The notes: generated by a model not told the origin, from the sequence alone. Counted from the first letter of the stretch, positions 9,337-19,250 are shown. The stretch is 64,000 nucleotides of DNA from Planctomyces sp. SH-PL14 (GCF_001610835.1 NZ_CP011270.1:744001-808000), one strand, 5' to 3'. A program made the numbers and translations.

Positions 9337-10230
9337 TCACTCCCGACCGAGAAACGATCGCAGGGCATGCTCGGGCGGCAGGTCCGTCCGGGCGAATCCG
9401 TAGTGGATGCGGTGGTCCCGGCAGGTCTCCTCCAGCCGGATCCGGAACTCGCGGAACTCCGCCCGGTACGCGTCTCCCAGCCATCGGGCGTCGACCCGCT
9501 GTTCTCCTTCCCCCTCCAGCCCTTCGAGCAGCAGCGGGTCGTCAAACGGAAACGCCTCCTCGGCCGGATCAACGATGTGGAACAGCCCCACATCGTGCCC
9601 GCCATACTTGAGATGCCGCAGCCCCAGTGCCAGCGACTCGGGATCCGTCAGACAATCGCTGAAGACCAGAACGACCCCGCGCTGCGGCAGCGATTCCGCC
9701 AGCGTGTGAAAGGCCGGACCGAGGTTAATCTCCTCTCCACGCGAACTGCCGGGGACAGGGGGCAGCGGCGCGGTCCCCTCCAGGAACTGGATCGCGTCCG
9801 AAAAACTCGACGTCGCGGCGAACCGCTGGCGGAGCGACTCCGCGAGCGTCGCGAATCCAACCCGATCCTGCTGCCGCGTCACAATGACGGAGAACGCCGC
9901 CGCCAGGAGCTGCGCGTAGCCCCACTTGCTGAACAGCATTCCGTCGGACCGATAGGTCATCGACGGACTGACATCGAGAACCAGGTGGCACTGGAAGTCC
10001 GTCTCGGTCTCGAACTGTTTGACGTAGAGGCGGTCCCGCCGCGCCAACACCTTCCAGTCGACGTACCGCAGATCGTCGCCCGCCGTGTACGCCCGGTAGT
10101 CGGCGAACTCCACCGAAAACCCCCGCTGCAGGCTCCGGTGTCCGCCCGAGAACACACCGTCCACGATCGCCCGCGCCTGGAGCTCCAGGCCGTGAAATTT
10201 TTCGATTGTTTCGGCGGTCAGAATGGAAAT
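9337..10230 (-). CDS. DUF58 domain protein (VWA-like), apparent ATT start
   Basis: The DUF58 core is plain: SGGHRS, FSVEFADYRAYTAGDDLRYV and DWKVLARRDRLYVKQFE, then a VWA-like domain with the metal-site motif DVSPSMT. Such proteins usually work with MoxR-type AAA ATPases; none is nearby. The first standard start is a GTG at 10164, but homologous-looking sequence (LTAETIEKFHGLELQARAIV) extends 22 codons further up, where no ATG, GTG or TTG exists in frame before a stop. An ATT at 10230 would give (M)SILTAETI and has GGAG (10239-10242) eight bases upstream. Alternatives are a frameshift from the out-of-frame ATG nearby or a sequence error. The gene follows the Asp-box gene by 36 nt. Confidence 0.85.
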   Translation of the reverse strand: MSILTAETIEKFHGLELQARAIVDGVFSGGHRSLQRGFSVEFADYRAYTAGDDLRYVDWKVLARRDRLYVKQFETETDFQCHLVLDVSPSMTYRSDGMLFSKWGYAQLLAAAFSVIVTRQQDRVGFATLAESLRQRFAATSSFSDAIQFLEGTAPLPPVPGSSRGEEINLGPAFHTLAESLPQRGVVLVFSDCLTDPESLALGLRHLKYGGHDVGLFHIVDPAEEAFPFDDPLLLEGLEGEGEQRVDARWLGDAYRAEFREFRIRLEETCRDHRIHYGFARTDLPPEHALRSFLGRE

Positions 10231-10238
10231 GGTCGGAT

Positions 10239-10242
10239 CTCC
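10239..10242 (-). promoter_or_regulatory. Ribosome binding site supporting a non-standard ATT start
   Basis: GGAG on the minus strand, eight bases before the ATT at 10230. It also overlaps the out-of-frame ATG GAG of an eight-codon reading frame that ends in TGA inside the DUF58 start region. Confidence 0.45.
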
Positions 10243-10266
10243 ATGGAGAGCGCTCGTCGGCCGACG

Positions 10267-11370
10267 TCATGTCCCGAACCGCACACAGTAAACTGGAGGC
10301 AGCCGATGGCTCACCTCCGTCCAGGCGTCGCCCCCATTCCGGCTCGCCCAGACGTTCCCCGTCGTCGTCCCCAGGACGAGCATCTCTCCACTCGAATCCA
10401 CGTCGAGTGCGTGACGGTAGACGATGTCATAGCACTGGCTGGCGGGGAGACCGCCGTCGAGCGCGGCGAACGTCTTCCCGTCGGTCGTTTTCGTGACCAC
10501 GAAACGCCCGTCGGTCGGGACGCGGCAACTGTCGTCGGACGCCGGAACGAACCACGCCGTGTCCGGCCGCTGCGGATGGACCGCGACCGCAAACCCGAAC
10601 GGCGACGGGAGGACATTTTCGATCTCGACCCAGTCCCGCCCCGCGTTGTCCGAGCGGAAAATCCCGTTGTGGTGCTGGATCCACATCCGGTCGGGAGCCG
10701 CCGGGCAGGCGACAAGGCGGTGCGGGTCCTGGGCAATAAGGTCGTTGGCAAGTTCCGGCGGAAGATACTCCGCCCGCAGGCCGTAGCCGACGTTCTCCCA
10801 CGTCTCGCCGTCGTCCTGTGTCTGCCAGACGCCGCCGCAGGAGATGCCGATCGTCACGCGGCGGGAATCGCGCGGATCGACCGTGATCGAGTGGATCCCC
10901 GGTTCGTCCTTGCCGCCCCCCATCCACTTCTGCCGCTCCGCCCGGTCCCACAGGCTTCGCATGAACGTCCACGACTGTCCGCCGTCATCGGAACGGAACA
11001 AGCCGCCCGGGATCGTCCCGGCCCACAACCGCCCCGGCTGATCCGGCCCTCCCGCTTCGAGACTCCAGATCTCCATCAGGCTGGCGGGGCGCTCCGTCGT
11101 CTGGACGTGACCGGGTGGGAGCCGGGCGCCTTCCGGATAGACCGGGGCCGTCAGTTCCGTCCAGGTCGCTCCACCGTCGGTGGACCGTTGCAGCTTCGTT
11201 CCGAAGTGCCCCAGCGTCAGCACGGCGTAGAGGGACCCGTCCCGGCGGTCCGGGAGCAGCATCGTGATCGGCTCCCCCAGGAACGACACCGGGCCCAGTT
11301 CCCAGCCGGTCGCCGCCGGCGTGAGTGACATCAGCCCCTTCCGCGTTCCGAGATAGCATCGGGATGACAC
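10267..11370 (-). CDS. Asp-box (BNR/sortilin-like) beta-propeller protein
   Basis: This 367-residue protein contains about six Asp-box motifs (S-x-D-x-G-x-T-W type): [45 protein letters not shown] and SRNGGDAW, one per blade of a predicted propeller. Annotators often call such proteins exo-sialidase-like or glycosyl hydrolase BNR proteins, but no sialidase active-site set is evident and no signal peptide is present. The GTG at 11370 is preferred: GAGGTG lies seven bases upstream and the product begins [15 protein letters not shown], the usual family start. An in-frame GTG at 11409 is possible. It sits between a MoaD-like gene and a DUF58 gene, all in one direction. Confidence 0.8.
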   Translation of the reverse strand: MSSRCYLGTRKGLMSLTPAATGWELGPVSFLGEPITMLLPDRRDGSLYAVLTLGHFGTKLQRSTDGGATWTELTAPVYPEGARLPPGHVQTTERPASLMEIWSLEAGGPDQPGRLWAGTIPGGLFRSDDGGQSWTFMRSLWDRAERQKWMGGGKDEPGIHSITVDPRDSRRVTIGISCGGVWQTQDDGETWENVGYGLRAEYLPPELANDLIAQDPHRLVACPAAPDRMWIQHHNGIFRSDNAGRDWVEIENVLPSPFGFAVAVHPQRPDTAWFVPASDDSCRVPTDGRFVVTKTTDGKTFAALDGGLPASQCYDIVYRHALDVDSSGEMLVLGTTTGNVWASRNGGDAWTEVSHRLPPVYCVRFGT

Positions 11371-11421
11371 GATCGGCACCTCACTTGTTGTGGCCTGACC
11401 CGCTGGCACGTCCCTGCGGGG

Positions 11422-11691
11422 CTATCCCCCGGAGAGCGCCTGAAAGATATAGACTTCGCCTCCATCCGGCACCGGGTCCGATTGCAGGATCCGGTCGGCA
11501 ATCATCGTGTTCCCCACGAAGATCGCGACGTGCTGCCGCAGCCGCCCCTGATCATCGACGAGGTATCCGCGAAGCGGAGGATTCGCGGCGAACAGGACGT
11601 CGAGAATCTCCCGCACCGTCCTTCCCGCGACAACCTGATCGTCGCACCGGAGGTGCTTTCGCAGGTGCGGAGTGAAGGTGATGCGCGGCAT
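11422..11691 (-). CDS. MoaD/ThiS-family ubiquitin-like protein
   Basis: The 89-residue protein has a beta-grasp pattern: an [11 protein letters not shown] first strand, [12 protein letters not shown] helix, [11 protein letters not shown] strands and a C-terminal FQALSGG. The terminal Gly-Gly is the residue pair that is adenylated and thiolated in MoaD, ThiS and related sulfur carriers. No MoaE, MoeB or ThiG gene is nearby. The gene instead precedes an Asp-box propeller gene by about 50 nt, suggesting a dedicated sulfur-carrier or modifier role other than general molybdopterin synthesis. The start at 11691 is the first ATG giving a normal family length. Confidence 0.82.
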   Translation of the reverse strand: MPRITFTPHLRKHLRCDDQVVAGRTVREILDVLFAANPPLRGYLVDDQGRLRQHVAIFVGNTMIADRILQSDPVPDGGEVYIFQALSGG

Positions 11692-11889
11692 GGGAGATCG
11701 CTGCGGGCGGAGGAGGTTGCCGATCGCACCAGCTTGAACGGTGAACGGGGGGCGGACAAGCCGTCGCAGACCGAAGTTCCGCCGCCCGAGGCTTGCCGAT
11801 CGCGCCGCTCCGCCGTGAGAATGCATTCACGGTCAGGCGGTCCGTCCCTGTCCCGGCCGTTCCCTCCACCCGACGCCAGAACCTCAACG

Positions 11890-12810
11890 ATGATGAATAC
11901 GCGCCGCCAGTTCCTGAAGTCGAGCGCCGCCGCAGCCGCCGGCCTCTCGTTCCTCTCCTGGTCCAGTTTCAGCCAGGCGGCCGACAAGCCGCTGCCGTTC
12001 AAGATCTCGCTGGCCGAGTGGTCGCTGCACCGGGCGCTGTTCGGCAAGAAGCTCGACCATCTCGACTTCGCCAAGACCGCCAAGGAGGAGTTCGGGATCG
12101 ACGGCGTCGAGTACGTCAACCAGTTCTTCAAGGACAAGGCCAAGGACGAAGCGTACCTCGGCGACATGAAGAAGCGGGCCGGCGACCTGGGGGTCAAGAG
12201 CCTCCTGATCATGATCGACGGCGAAGGGGCCCTGGGGCACGCCGACGAGACCGAGCGGCACAAGGCGGTCGACAATCACAAGAAGTGGCTCGACGCCGCT
12301 TCGTTCCTGGGCTGTCACTCGATCCGCGTCAACGCCCAGAGCAGTGGGACGTTCGAAGAGCAGATGGCCCGCGCGGCGGACGGCCTGGGCCGGCTGACCG
12401 AACTGGCGGAGAAGCAGCAGCTGAGCGTCCTGGTCGAGAATCACGGCGGGCTCTCCTCGAACGGGGAATGGCTCGCCGGCGTGATGAAGATGGTCAACCA
12501 CCCGCACTGCGGCACGCTCCCGGACTTCGGGAACTTCAAGGTCAGCAAGGACGAGGAGTACGACCGCTACAAGGGCGTGGATGAGCTGATGCCTTTCGCC
12601 CATGCGGTCAGCGCCAAGTCGCACGACTTTGACGACGCGGGGAACGAAACCCACACTGACTACCGCAAGATGATGAAGATCGTTTACGATCACGGCTACC
12701 GCGGTTATGTCGGCGTCGAGTACGAGGGTGGCAAGCTCGACGAGTACGCCGGAATTCGGGCAACAAAGAAGTTGCTTGAGACCGTTCGTGATGAGATGTT
12801 GAAGGCCTGA
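11890..12810 (+). CDS. Tat-exported sugar phosphate isomerase/epimerase-like TIM barrel protein
   Basis: The 306-residue product begins with a twin-arginine signal (TRRQFLK, residues 4-10) followed by a hydrophobic, Ala-rich core and an S-Q-A-A cleavage region near residue 31. The rest is an AP-endonuclease-2/xylose isomerase-like barrel: [52 protein letters not shown] and GYVGVEYEG provide the strand-end His, Glu and Asp residues that bind a divalent metal. The substrate is unknown. The two ATG codons at 11890 and 11893 are both possible starts. A factor-independent terminator follows. Confidence 0.88.
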   Translation: MMNTRRQFLKSSAAAAAGLSFLSWSSFSQAADKPLPFKISLAEWSLHRALFGKKLDHLDFAKTAKEEFGIDGVEYVNQFFKDKAKDEAYLGDMKKRAGDLGVKSLLIMIDGEGALGHADETERHKAVDNHKKWLDAASFLGCHSIRVNAQSSGTFEEQMARAADGLGRLTELAEKQQLSVLVENHGGLSSNGEWLAGVMKMVNHPHCGTLPDFGNFKVSKDEEYDRYKGVDELMPFAHAVSAKSHDFDDAGNETHTDYRKMMKIVYDHGYRGYVGVEYEGGKLDEYAGIRATKKLLETVRDEMLKA

Positions 12811-12857
12811 TCGAACAAGAGAACATGAACTCTGTGCGCCGCAGGGTTCTACGTTGG

Positions 12858-12904
12858 CGACTCGGTTTCCCCGCGCTCAGGGTTGACCGAGTCGTCTTTT
12901 TTTA
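12858..12904 (+). terminator. Factor-independent terminator after the isomerase-like gene
   Basis: Arms CGACTCGGT (12858-12866) and ACCGAGTCG (12886-12894) pair perfectly and are followed at once by TCTTTTTTT. It lies 48 nt past the stop of the plus-strand gene. Confidence 0.85.
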
Positions 12905-12924
12905 TGCGCCGGCTTTGCGGAAGA

Positions 12925-13026
12925 GTTAAACACCAAGGCACGAAGGAGGCACCAAGGTCACAAAGGATCATTCACTCCTTCCGCCCTTGGTGTTCTTGGT
13001 GAATCCTTGGTGCCTTGGTGTTTAAC
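12925..13026. repeat. Palindromic interspersed repeat, ACACCAAGG type
   Basis: The outer arms GTTAAACACCAAGGCAC (12925-12941) and its complement at the right end (13010-13026) are exact, with further CCAAGG/CCTTGG pairs inside. A close relative lies at 54147-54246. It separates the isomerase-like gene from the convergent MFS gene and may act as a bidirectional terminator or be a mobile palindrome. Confidence 0.8.
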
Positions 13027-13046
13027 AATACGGTCCCAAGAACGAA

Positions 13047-14369
13047 TCAGGCCGCCGCCGTCTGATCGCGGCGTTTGAGGCTCAGCACAAATACGATCCC
13101 CAGGAGCATGACGCCTGCAGCCGTCAGCTGCGGCCACTCGATGCCGTACTTGCTGATCGTGATCCCCAGGAACGGCCCGCCGATCCGCGCCAGCGCCGAC
13201 AGCGACTGGCCGAGCCCGAGGACCTGCCCCTGCTCGTCCTCCGGACTGTTGAGCGACAGCAGCGACTGCAGCGACGGATTGAGGAACGAGAACCCCAGCA
13301 CCGCGATCGGCAGGCAGGCGACCAGCGCCCAGATCGTCGTCCGTTCCTTCGGCGTCAGTTCGGAGAACGCCTTCGGCTTCTCCACCTTGTGGCTGACATC
13401 GACCGCCCGGGCCGACTGGTCGATCCCGACGCGGGAGATCACCCCTACGAGAAGCAGCCCGATCGCCAGCAGCACGGCGCCGATCGTCGCGGTCCGGTGC
13501 TCGCGGATCCGCGGCAGGACCCGGCGAACGATCCCTCCCTGGCAGATCATTAGCGTAAAGCCGAGGAACGCAAACACGCCGTAGTTCCAGCGGTCGTCGA
13601 GATGCATCGCCTTCGTGACGAGGGCCAGCGTCGACTCGAACTCCGCGAAGGCGAACGTCGTCAGGAAGATCGTCATCAACACGGGAAGAATCAGCGGACG
13701 GCGGAGCGCCAGCTGAATCGAACGGGGATCGAGCCAGTGCCGGTCGACGCGACGTCCGCCGGGGGGGAGCGACTCCGGCAGGACAAACAGTGCGGCCAGG
13801 AACGCCAGGAGCGACAGGCCACCGGCCAGGAACCCCGGCCCGGCCGAGGGAGCCGCCTCGCCGGCCCCGACGAACGGAATCGCCATCAGCGGACCGAACG
13901 TGAAGCCGAGTCCGAACGCCGCCCCGATGAGGGCCATCCCCTTGCCGCGGCCTTCCGTCGTCGTGCTGTCCGCGATGTAGGCCTGGGCGGTCGGAATCGT
14001 CGCCCCGGCGATCCCCTGTCCGATGCGGGCGATGAAGAGCCACGGCAACGCCGCGAGCCCGAGGAACGTGCCGGTGCTGCCGAGGGAGCTGACGTATCCG
14101 AAGAGGCTGTAGAACACCGCCGAGCCGGCGAGACCCACGAGCAGGATTGGACGCCGCCCGACCCGGTCCGAGATCCGCCCCCAGAGCGGTGCGAAGACGA
14201 ACTGCATCGCCGAGAACGAGGCCATCAGCAGTCCCAGCGTCATCCGGCTGGCGTTGAAGGCCTCGGCGTACCGCGGCAGGAGCGGGAGGACGATCCCGAA
14301 TCCGAGGAGGTCGATGAAGACCACCACAAAGATCAGCAGGAGACCGGATCGCTTGGAGGGTTCAGCCAC
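13047..14369 (-). CDS. Major facilitator superfamily drug/H+ antiporter (TetA-like)
   Basis: The 440-residue protein has about twelve membrane segments. It shows motif A between the second and third helices (GRISDRVGRRPIL) and a motif-C-like glycine-rich helix (LIGAAFGLGFTFGPLMA), both typical of drug:proton antiporters of the TetA type. It would sit in the inner membrane; the true substrate is not evident. A longer than usual central loop (about 320-350, rich in Lys and Glu) is unusual for TetA. It lies downstream of tyrS on the same strand, about 105 nt away. Confidence 0.82.
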   Translation of the reverse strand: MAEPSKRSGLLLIFVVVFIDLLGFGIVLPLLPRYAEAFNASRMTLGLLMASFSAMQFVFAPLWGRISDRVGRRPILLVGLAGSAVFYSLFGYVSSLGSTGTFLGLAALPWLFIARIGQGIAGATIPTAQAYIADSTTTEGRGKGMALIGAAFGLGFTFGPLMAIPFVGAGEAAPSAGPGFLAGGLSLLAFLAALFVLPESLPPGGRRVDRHWLDPRSIQLALRRPLILPVLMTIFLTTFAFAEFESTLALVTKAMHLDDRWNYGVFAFLGFTLMICQGGIVRRVLPRIREHRTATIGAVLLAIGLLLVGVISRVGIDQSARAVDVSHKVEKPKAFSELTPKERTTIWALVACLPIAVLGFSFLNPSLQSLLSLNSPEDEQGQVLGLGQSLSALARIGGPFLGITISKYGIEWPQLTAAGVMLLGIVFVLSLKRRDQTAAA

Positions 14370-14474
14370 GTCACGTCGCCGTCAGGAGGGAAGGTTGGGC
14401 GGGGGCAGGAGCCGGCGTCGGCCGATGCCGGCGGGGCCGAATGGAACGTTAGGAATCGGCGGACGGAAAAGCGA

Positions 14475-15695
14475 TCAGGTCACTTCGATCCGGCAGAACC
14501 GCTTCTTGCCGACCCACAGGAGCAGGCCGCTCGTTACGGGGATCGACTGGTCGGGTTTCTCGATCTTGGTCTTCTCGGCTCCCATGTAGGCTCCGCCCCC
14601 TTCGATGCTGCGGCGGGCCTCGCTCGTCGACGGGCAGAGCCCCGCCACTTTCAGGAGCTGCGCCGCCGGAAGGGCACCGTCCGTAAGCTGCAACGCGGCG
14701 AGCGTGACGACCGGGATGTCGGTCGGAAGAGCCCCTTCGCCGACTTCCCGCTGCCAGCGGTCGGCTGCCTCGTCGGCGTCGGCCGCGGAGTGGTACTGGC
14801 CGATGACGGTCCGCCCGAGCCGGACCTTCGCTTCCTTGGGGTGTCCGGCGAGGATCGTGCCGACTTCGTCGAGCGGAATGTTCGTCAGCAGCTCGTAGTA
14901 CATCTTCATGCAGCCGTCGGGGACCTGCATGAACTTCTTCATCATGTCGTACGGAGACTCGGAGATTCCGATGTAGTTGCCGAGGCTCTTCCCCATCCGC
15001 CGCTCGCCGTCGAGCCCGACCAGAATGGGGGACATCATCCCGATCTGCTGAGAAAGGCCGGAGTCCCGCTGGAGGTCCCGCGCCAGCATGAAGCTGTAGA
15101 GCTGCTCCGTCCCGCCGAGCTCGATGTCCGACTTGATGACGACCGAGTCCCAGGCCTGCATCACCGGGTAGAGGCACTCGTGCAGGAAGATCGGCGTCCC
15201 GGCCGCGTGCCGCTTGGCGAAGTCATCCCGCGTCAGGAGCTGGGCGACCGTCACCTTGCCGCACAGCTGCAGGATGTCGGCGAAGGTCATCGTCCCGAAC
15301 CAGTCGCCGTTGCGGTGGACCTCCGCCTTCGACAGGTCGACCACCTTGCCGACCTGTTCGAGGTAGTCGCGGGCGTTCCGTTCGACATCTTCGGCAGTCA
15401 GCCGCTTGGCGCGGGCATGGTCCCGTCCGCTCGGGTCGCCGACGAGGGCGGTGTAGTTCCCGATGATGATGACCGCGGTGTGCCCCAGTTCCTGGAACTG
15501 GCGGAGCTTCCGCAGCGGGACGGTGTGGCCGAGGTGGACGTCGATCCCGGTCGGGTCGATGCCATACTTCACCCGCAGCGGCTTCCCGCTCTCACGGCTC
15601 GCCTTGAGGCGGTCCGCCAGCTCGGTTTCAGGGACGATCTTCTCGATGCCGCGGCGGATGATCGCCAGCTGCTCGTCGACGGGGAGGAAGGACAT
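14475..15695 (-). CDS. tyrS: Tyrosyl-tRNA synthetase
   Basis: The 406-residue enzyme charges tRNA-Tyr. Class I motifs are present: HLGH (HIGH variant) after IDPTGIDV, and RRMGKSLGN as the KMSKS-type loop. The C-terminus carries an S4-like RNA-binding segment (AAQLLKVAGLCPSTSEARRSI). The sequence resembles the TyrZ/TyrRS form with a SKSLGN-like loop rather than E. coli TyrS. The ATG at 15695 (MSFLPVDEQ) is preferred over the frame start 12 codons earlier. It follows rny by 100 nt on the same strand. Confidence 0.95.
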   Translation of the reverse strand: MSFLPVDEQLAIIRRGIEKIVPETELADRLKASRESGKPLRVKYGIDPTGIDVHLGHTVPLRKLRQFQELGHTAVIIIGNYTALVGDPSGRDHARAKRLTAEDVERNARDYLEQVGKVVDLSKAEVHRNGDWFGTMTFADILQLCGKVTVAQLLTRDDFAKRHAAGTPIFLHECLYPVMQAWDSVVIKSDIELGGTEQLYSFMLARDLQRDSGLSQQIGMMSPILVGLDGERRMGKSLGNYIGISESPYDMMKKFMQVPDGCMKMYYELLTNIPLDEVGTILAGHPKEAKVRLGRTVIGQYHSAADADEAADRWQREVGEGALPTDIPVVTLAALQLTDGALPAAQLLKVAGLCPSTSEARRSIEGGGAYMGAEKTKIEKPDQSIPVTSGLLLWVGKKRFCRIEVT

Positions 15696-15795
15696 AACGC
15701 GTTCCGCTGGAATTCCGCAGACCGGCCGCATCCAGGGATGCGGCCGGTTCGAGTGAGAGGGGACAGCCGCGGGCGAAGACCGGCGGCTCTCGAGG

Positions 15796-17337
15796 CTACT
15801 TCGCGACGCCGACCGCGCGGGTCTCGCGCATCACGACGACCTTGACCTCGCCGGGGTAGGTGAGATTCTGTTCGACGGCGATCGAGATGTCGCGGGCCAT
15901 CTTGGCCGCCTCGCGGTCGTTGACCGCCTTGGGATCGACGATGACCCGCACTTCGCGCCCTGCCTGTACGGCATAGACCTGGCTGACGCCGGGGAACCCG
16001 CAGACGAGCGCTTCGAGCTCCTCCAGCCGCTTGATGTACTTTTCGAGCGTCTCACGCCGCGAGCCGGGCCGCGAGGCCGAACACGCATCCGCGGCGGCGG
16101 TGAGGACGGTGTAGAGGAAGTCCGGACGGATATCGTCGTGGTGGCCGAGAGCGGCATGGACGACTTCCGGCCCTTCGTTGTACCGCTTGAGGAGATCCGC
16201 CCCGATCGCCGGATGGCCCCCTTCGGCCTCGTGGTCGGCTGCCTTCCCGATATCGTGGAAGAACCCGCACCGGCGGCCCATCGTTCCGTCCATGCCGAGC
16301 TGTTCCGCCATCATCCCGGTCAGGTGGGCGACTTCGATCGAGTGCCGCAGGACGTTCTGGCTGTAGCTGACGCGGAAGTTGAGCCGCCCCATGAGGGCGA
16401 TCAGCTTCGGGTGCGCGCCCGGCACGTCCGCCTCTTCGGCCGCCTCCTTGCCGAGCCGCATGATGGTGTCGTCCATCTCCTTCTGCGTCTCGCGGACGAC
16501 TTCTTCGATCTTGGCGGGGTGAATCCGTCCGTCCTGAATGAGCTTGGCGAGCGACCGCTTGGCGATTTCGCGGCGGACGGTGTCGAAGCAGGACACGACG
16601 ACGACGCCCGGGGTATCGTCGACGATCACGTCGACGCCGGTCTCCTTCTCGAAGGCCCGGATGTTCCGGCCTTCGCGGCCGATGATCCGCCCCTTCACTT
16701 CATCGCTGGGGATGTCGATCGTCGAAACGGTCGTCTCGCTCGTGTGGGCGGAGGCGTACCGCTGGACCGCCATGCCGATGATCTCGCGGGCGAGCTTCTC
16801 GGAGTTCTGCTTGAGCTCCGACTCCTTCCGCATGATCACCCGGCCCGCTTCGGCGTTCAGGTCGCCGTCGAGGCGGGTCATCAGCCGCTCCGCCGCCTGC
16901 TCGCGATTGAGGCCGCTGATCTTGTAGAGCTCCTCCTGCTCCTGCTTCACCATCCGGTCCAGCTCGCGCTCCTGCGTCTCGATGACCTTGGTCCGCTCGA
17001 CGAGCCGGTTCTGCTGCGTCTGCAGCATCTTTTCCTTCTTGGAGAACTCGTTCTGGAGCTGGTTGACGTCGCTCTCCCGCTTGTCGATCCGCCGCTCCTG
17101 TTCGTGGAGTTCGTTGCGGACCTTGCGGAGCTCGTTCTCCAGGTCTTCGCGGCGTTTGAGGAGCTGCTCCTTGATCTCGAGCTCTTTCTCCTTGCGGAAG
17201 TTGTCGGCGTCGGTCTTGGCCGAGTCCATCAGCTGATCGCGGGTGCGGTAGGCGGCCCCCATCCGCAGGCGATCCATGAAGAAGCCGACGAGCGCACCGG
17301 CGGCGATCCCCGCGAGTGCAGCGGCGACGTAGCCCAT
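15796..17337 (-). CDS. rny: Ribonuclease Y
   Basis: The 513-residue protein matches RNase Y in length and order: an N-terminal membrane anchor (residues 2-20), a long charged coiled coil (about 35-190), a KH RNA-binding domain with [15 protein letters not shown] (216-230), and an HD phosphohydrolase domain with His332 and the HD pair at 361-362 (FFHDIGKA). It is the membrane-bound endonuclease that starts decay of many mRNAs in bacteria lacking RNase E dominance. The ATG at 17337 gives the canonical [10 protein letters not shown] anchor and has AAAGGA upstream; longer frames reach into non-coding sequence. Confidence 0.96.
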   Translation of the reverse strand: MGYVAAALAGIAAGALVGFFMDRLRMGAAYRTRDQLMDSAKTDADNFRKEKELEIKEQLLKRREDLENELRKVRNELHEQERRIDKRESDVNQLQNEFSKKEKMLQTQQNRLVERTKVIETQERELDRMVKQEQEELYKISGLNREQAAERLMTRLDGDLNAEAGRVIMRKESELKQNSEKLAREIIGMAVQRYASAHTSETTVSTIDIPSDEVKGRIIGREGRNIRAFEKETGVDVIVDDTPGVVVVSCFDTVRREIAKRSLAKLIQDGRIHPAKIEEVVRETQKEMDDTIMRLGKEAAEEADVPGAHPKLIALMGRLNFRVSYSQNVLRHSIEVAHLTGMMAEQLGMDGTMGRRCGFFHDIGKAADHEAEGGHPAIGADLLKRYNEGPEVVHAALGHHDDIRPDFLYTVLTAAADACSASRPGSRRETLEKYIKRLEELEALVCGFPGVSQVYAVQAGREVRVIVDPKAVNDREAAKMARDISIAVEQNLTYPGEVKVVVMRETRAVGVAK

Positions 17338-17447
17338 GACGAATCCTTTTCCAGCTCCGGGCCGTCCGGGATGAGGACGGAGTCGGGGCAGAGGCCCACG
17401 GGATTCGAGTCGGTCAGCGGCAAAGGCGGGAGCGGTCCCGCCGGGGA

Positions 17448-17693
17448 TCAGCTCCCGGTTCCGGCCGGCCCTGGGTGAAAACAGCGCGATCCTCCGGAGC
17501 CGCGAAAGAGGGCGGGTGAGAAGGGGCGGGGAAGACAGGCAGGCGGTCCCGCGGGGACCAATGTCCATGCCAGCTCCGGACCGACCGCCGTTCCCACGGC
17601 TCCCCAGAACGCGCGCGCCGCATGAGCCACGACCGCGGCGCAGAAGCGCAGCGGAGCGGTCATCCAGACGAGGAACGCCAGAAACCAGGACAT
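17448..17693 (-). CDS. Doubtful small hydrophobic ORF upstream of rny
   Basis: An 81-codon frame starts [17 protein letters not shown], a possible membrane helix, followed by Ala- and Pro-rich sequence. No ribosome binding site is seen and nothing is recognisable. It could instead be the rny leader region read by chance. Confidence 0.2.
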   Translation of the reverse strand: MSWFLAFLVWMTAPLRFCAAVVAHAARAFWGAVGTAVGPELAWTLVPAGPPACLPRPFSPALFRGSGGSRCFHPGPAGTGS

Positions 17694-17920
17694 GCAGGAA
17701 TCAGGAAGGAACTGAACGAAATGCCACTCGACGCGACTCAGACACGGCGTATCCGCCGTTGAAATCCTGAGGACCATTTGCGGCCGACGACGCGGAGCGT
17801 AAATGGTGAAATCGATGTGAAAGGCCACCCTGTTGGCAGGGCGGGTTCCTATCGTAACTGTCGAGGGGGCAATATCAACGGAAGCGAGAAGGTTGGAAGA
17901 AGATCGGGTGCAGGGGCCGT

Positions 17921-18245
17921 CGTTCTCGCCGGCACGGCTGTGCTTGCTCAAACCCAACGTGCCACGGCCACTGGGGTCAAGGGGGTCTCACCCCCTTGCC
18001 GCCGGAGGCACTTCCATGAGGAACCGTGGTACACAACGGGCGTCTCCTTTGTGGTACCAGCTATGAAGACTCCCTCAAACCACACCGCTTGCTTCGCGCT
18101 CCCCGCGGTTTGGTGAGGGGGGCATCCGGCACGTCGTCCGCGCTTGGACACGATCTCCTTCAGACAGTGTTCGACGAGAGGGCCTCCGGCGGGCAAGAGG
18201 GCGTTGCCCCCTTGCATCCCCCACCAGGGTGCCCCTGGACCCGGT
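17921..18245 (+). repeat. Structured interspersed repeat, copy C
   Basis: Full-length copy in plus orientation, from GCCGGCACGGCTG through CCCAACGTGCCACGGCC and the GGGGG(TCTCA)CCCCC hairpin to CCAGGGTGCCCCTGGACCC. The left arm reads CCCCCTTGCCGCCGGAGGC as in copy A. It sits between the rny upstream region and the 3' end of the acetamidase gene. Confidence 0.85.
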
Positions 18246-18268
18246 CGGCCGGTCAGGCTTCTCTCTCG

Positions 18269-19219
18269 CTATCCGACGACCGGCTTTGGCACCAACGGCG
18301 GCAACCCGGCCCGCTCCAGCGTCTCCTCCTGCACCTTGCAAACCATCGTGTACGCCGGATCGAACACATTCCCCAAGTCGTAACGAACCGTCTGCTGCAG
18401 GAACAGATTCGCCCCAAGCATATCCAGCCCCACATGCGGCTCCGTCAACCAGCGAAGCATCTCGGTCGTCGCATGCTGAACCGCCTGATCGAGCGGACGG
18501 GCATTCCCCACAGTCCCGTACCACCCATCCCGCCGAGACCGCGGCCAGTGGATCTTCCAACCCTTCAGCACGTCGACCCGAAACGTCGTGGTCGTCGAGA
18601 CCTCGACGCCATTACCGGAGATCTCCCCGTCCCCCTGGACCGCATGAGCGTCACCCAGAAAGAACAGCCCCCCCGGCTCGAAGACCGGAAAGTACACCGT
18701 CGCCCCCGCTCCAAACTGGCGATAGTCCATGTTCCCCCCCCACTCCCCGGAGGTCGCTGTCGAAATGCTCTGTCCCCGCGGCGGGGCGACACCAAAACAG
18801 CCCAGCATCAGCTCCAGCGGCAGGACCAGCTCCGGCAACGCGGCGGTCCGAGGAGAGACAAGCGAGACGGTCGCGGCCGAGCGGTCGATCGACCACTCGA
18901 CCAGCTCCGTGGGCGGAAGATTTCCCACGAACCCCGGATCGACAATCCACGGAGCGACGGCGGTCTTCGTGAATCCGTAGGTCCGGCTCGGAACGATGTT
19001 CTCGATCGTCACCGCCAGGACATCGTCCGGCTCAGCTCCTTCGATGTAGAACGGCCCCGTCATCGGATTCCCACGGCGGGCCGCCGGCTGCCGCTGCGCG
19101 TCGAGCCCCCAGGCGTCGACGGTCGTCGTCGTCACCCGGTCGCCGCTCGCCACGCGGAGGACCGCCGCATGCGGTCCGATCGTGTTGTGCCAGGTCGTCG
19201 GTTCGAAGTGGTAATGCAT
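18269..19219 (-). CDS. Acetamidase/formamidase family protein
   Basis: The 316-residue protein matches the FmdA/AmdA family, with MTGPFYIEGAEPDDVLAVTIENI and FFLGDAHAVQGDGEI as the two clearest conserved stretches; the latter contains the GDxHAxQGDGE motif of the active site. Family members hydrolyse formamide or short amides to ammonia and the acid in the cytoplasm. It begins 31 nt after the kinase gene ends, on the same strand, so the two may share a transcript with glyA, though no functional link is evident. Confidence 0.9.
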   Translation of the reverse strand: MHYHFEPTTWHNTIGPHAAVLRVASGDRVTTTTVDAWGLDAQRQPAARRGNPMTGPFYIEGAEPDDVLAVTIENIVPSRTYGFTKTAVAPWIVDPGFVGNLPPTELVEWSIDRSAATVSLVSPRTAALPELVLPLELMLGCFGVAPPRGQSISTATSGEWGGNMDYRQFGAGATVYFPVFEPGGLFFLGDAHAVQGDGEISGNGVEVSTTTTFRVDVLKGWKIHWPRSRRDGWYGTVGNARPLDQAVQHATTEMLRWLTEPHVGLDMLGANLFLQQTVRYDLGNVFDPAYTMVCKVQEETLERAGLPPLVPKPVVG

Positions 19220-19250
19220 GGTCGATCCCCTTCGATCTTTCTACGCCGGC

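Noticed and set aside
9298-11328. 676-codon open frame on the plus strand
   Set aside because: Antisense to the DUF58 and Asp-box genes, both of which have clear domain motifs.
13602-15845. 747-codon open frame on the plus strand
   Set aside because: It lies opposite the MFS and tyrS genes and is rich in Arg, Asp and Gly, as expected for an antisense shadow in GC-rich DNA.
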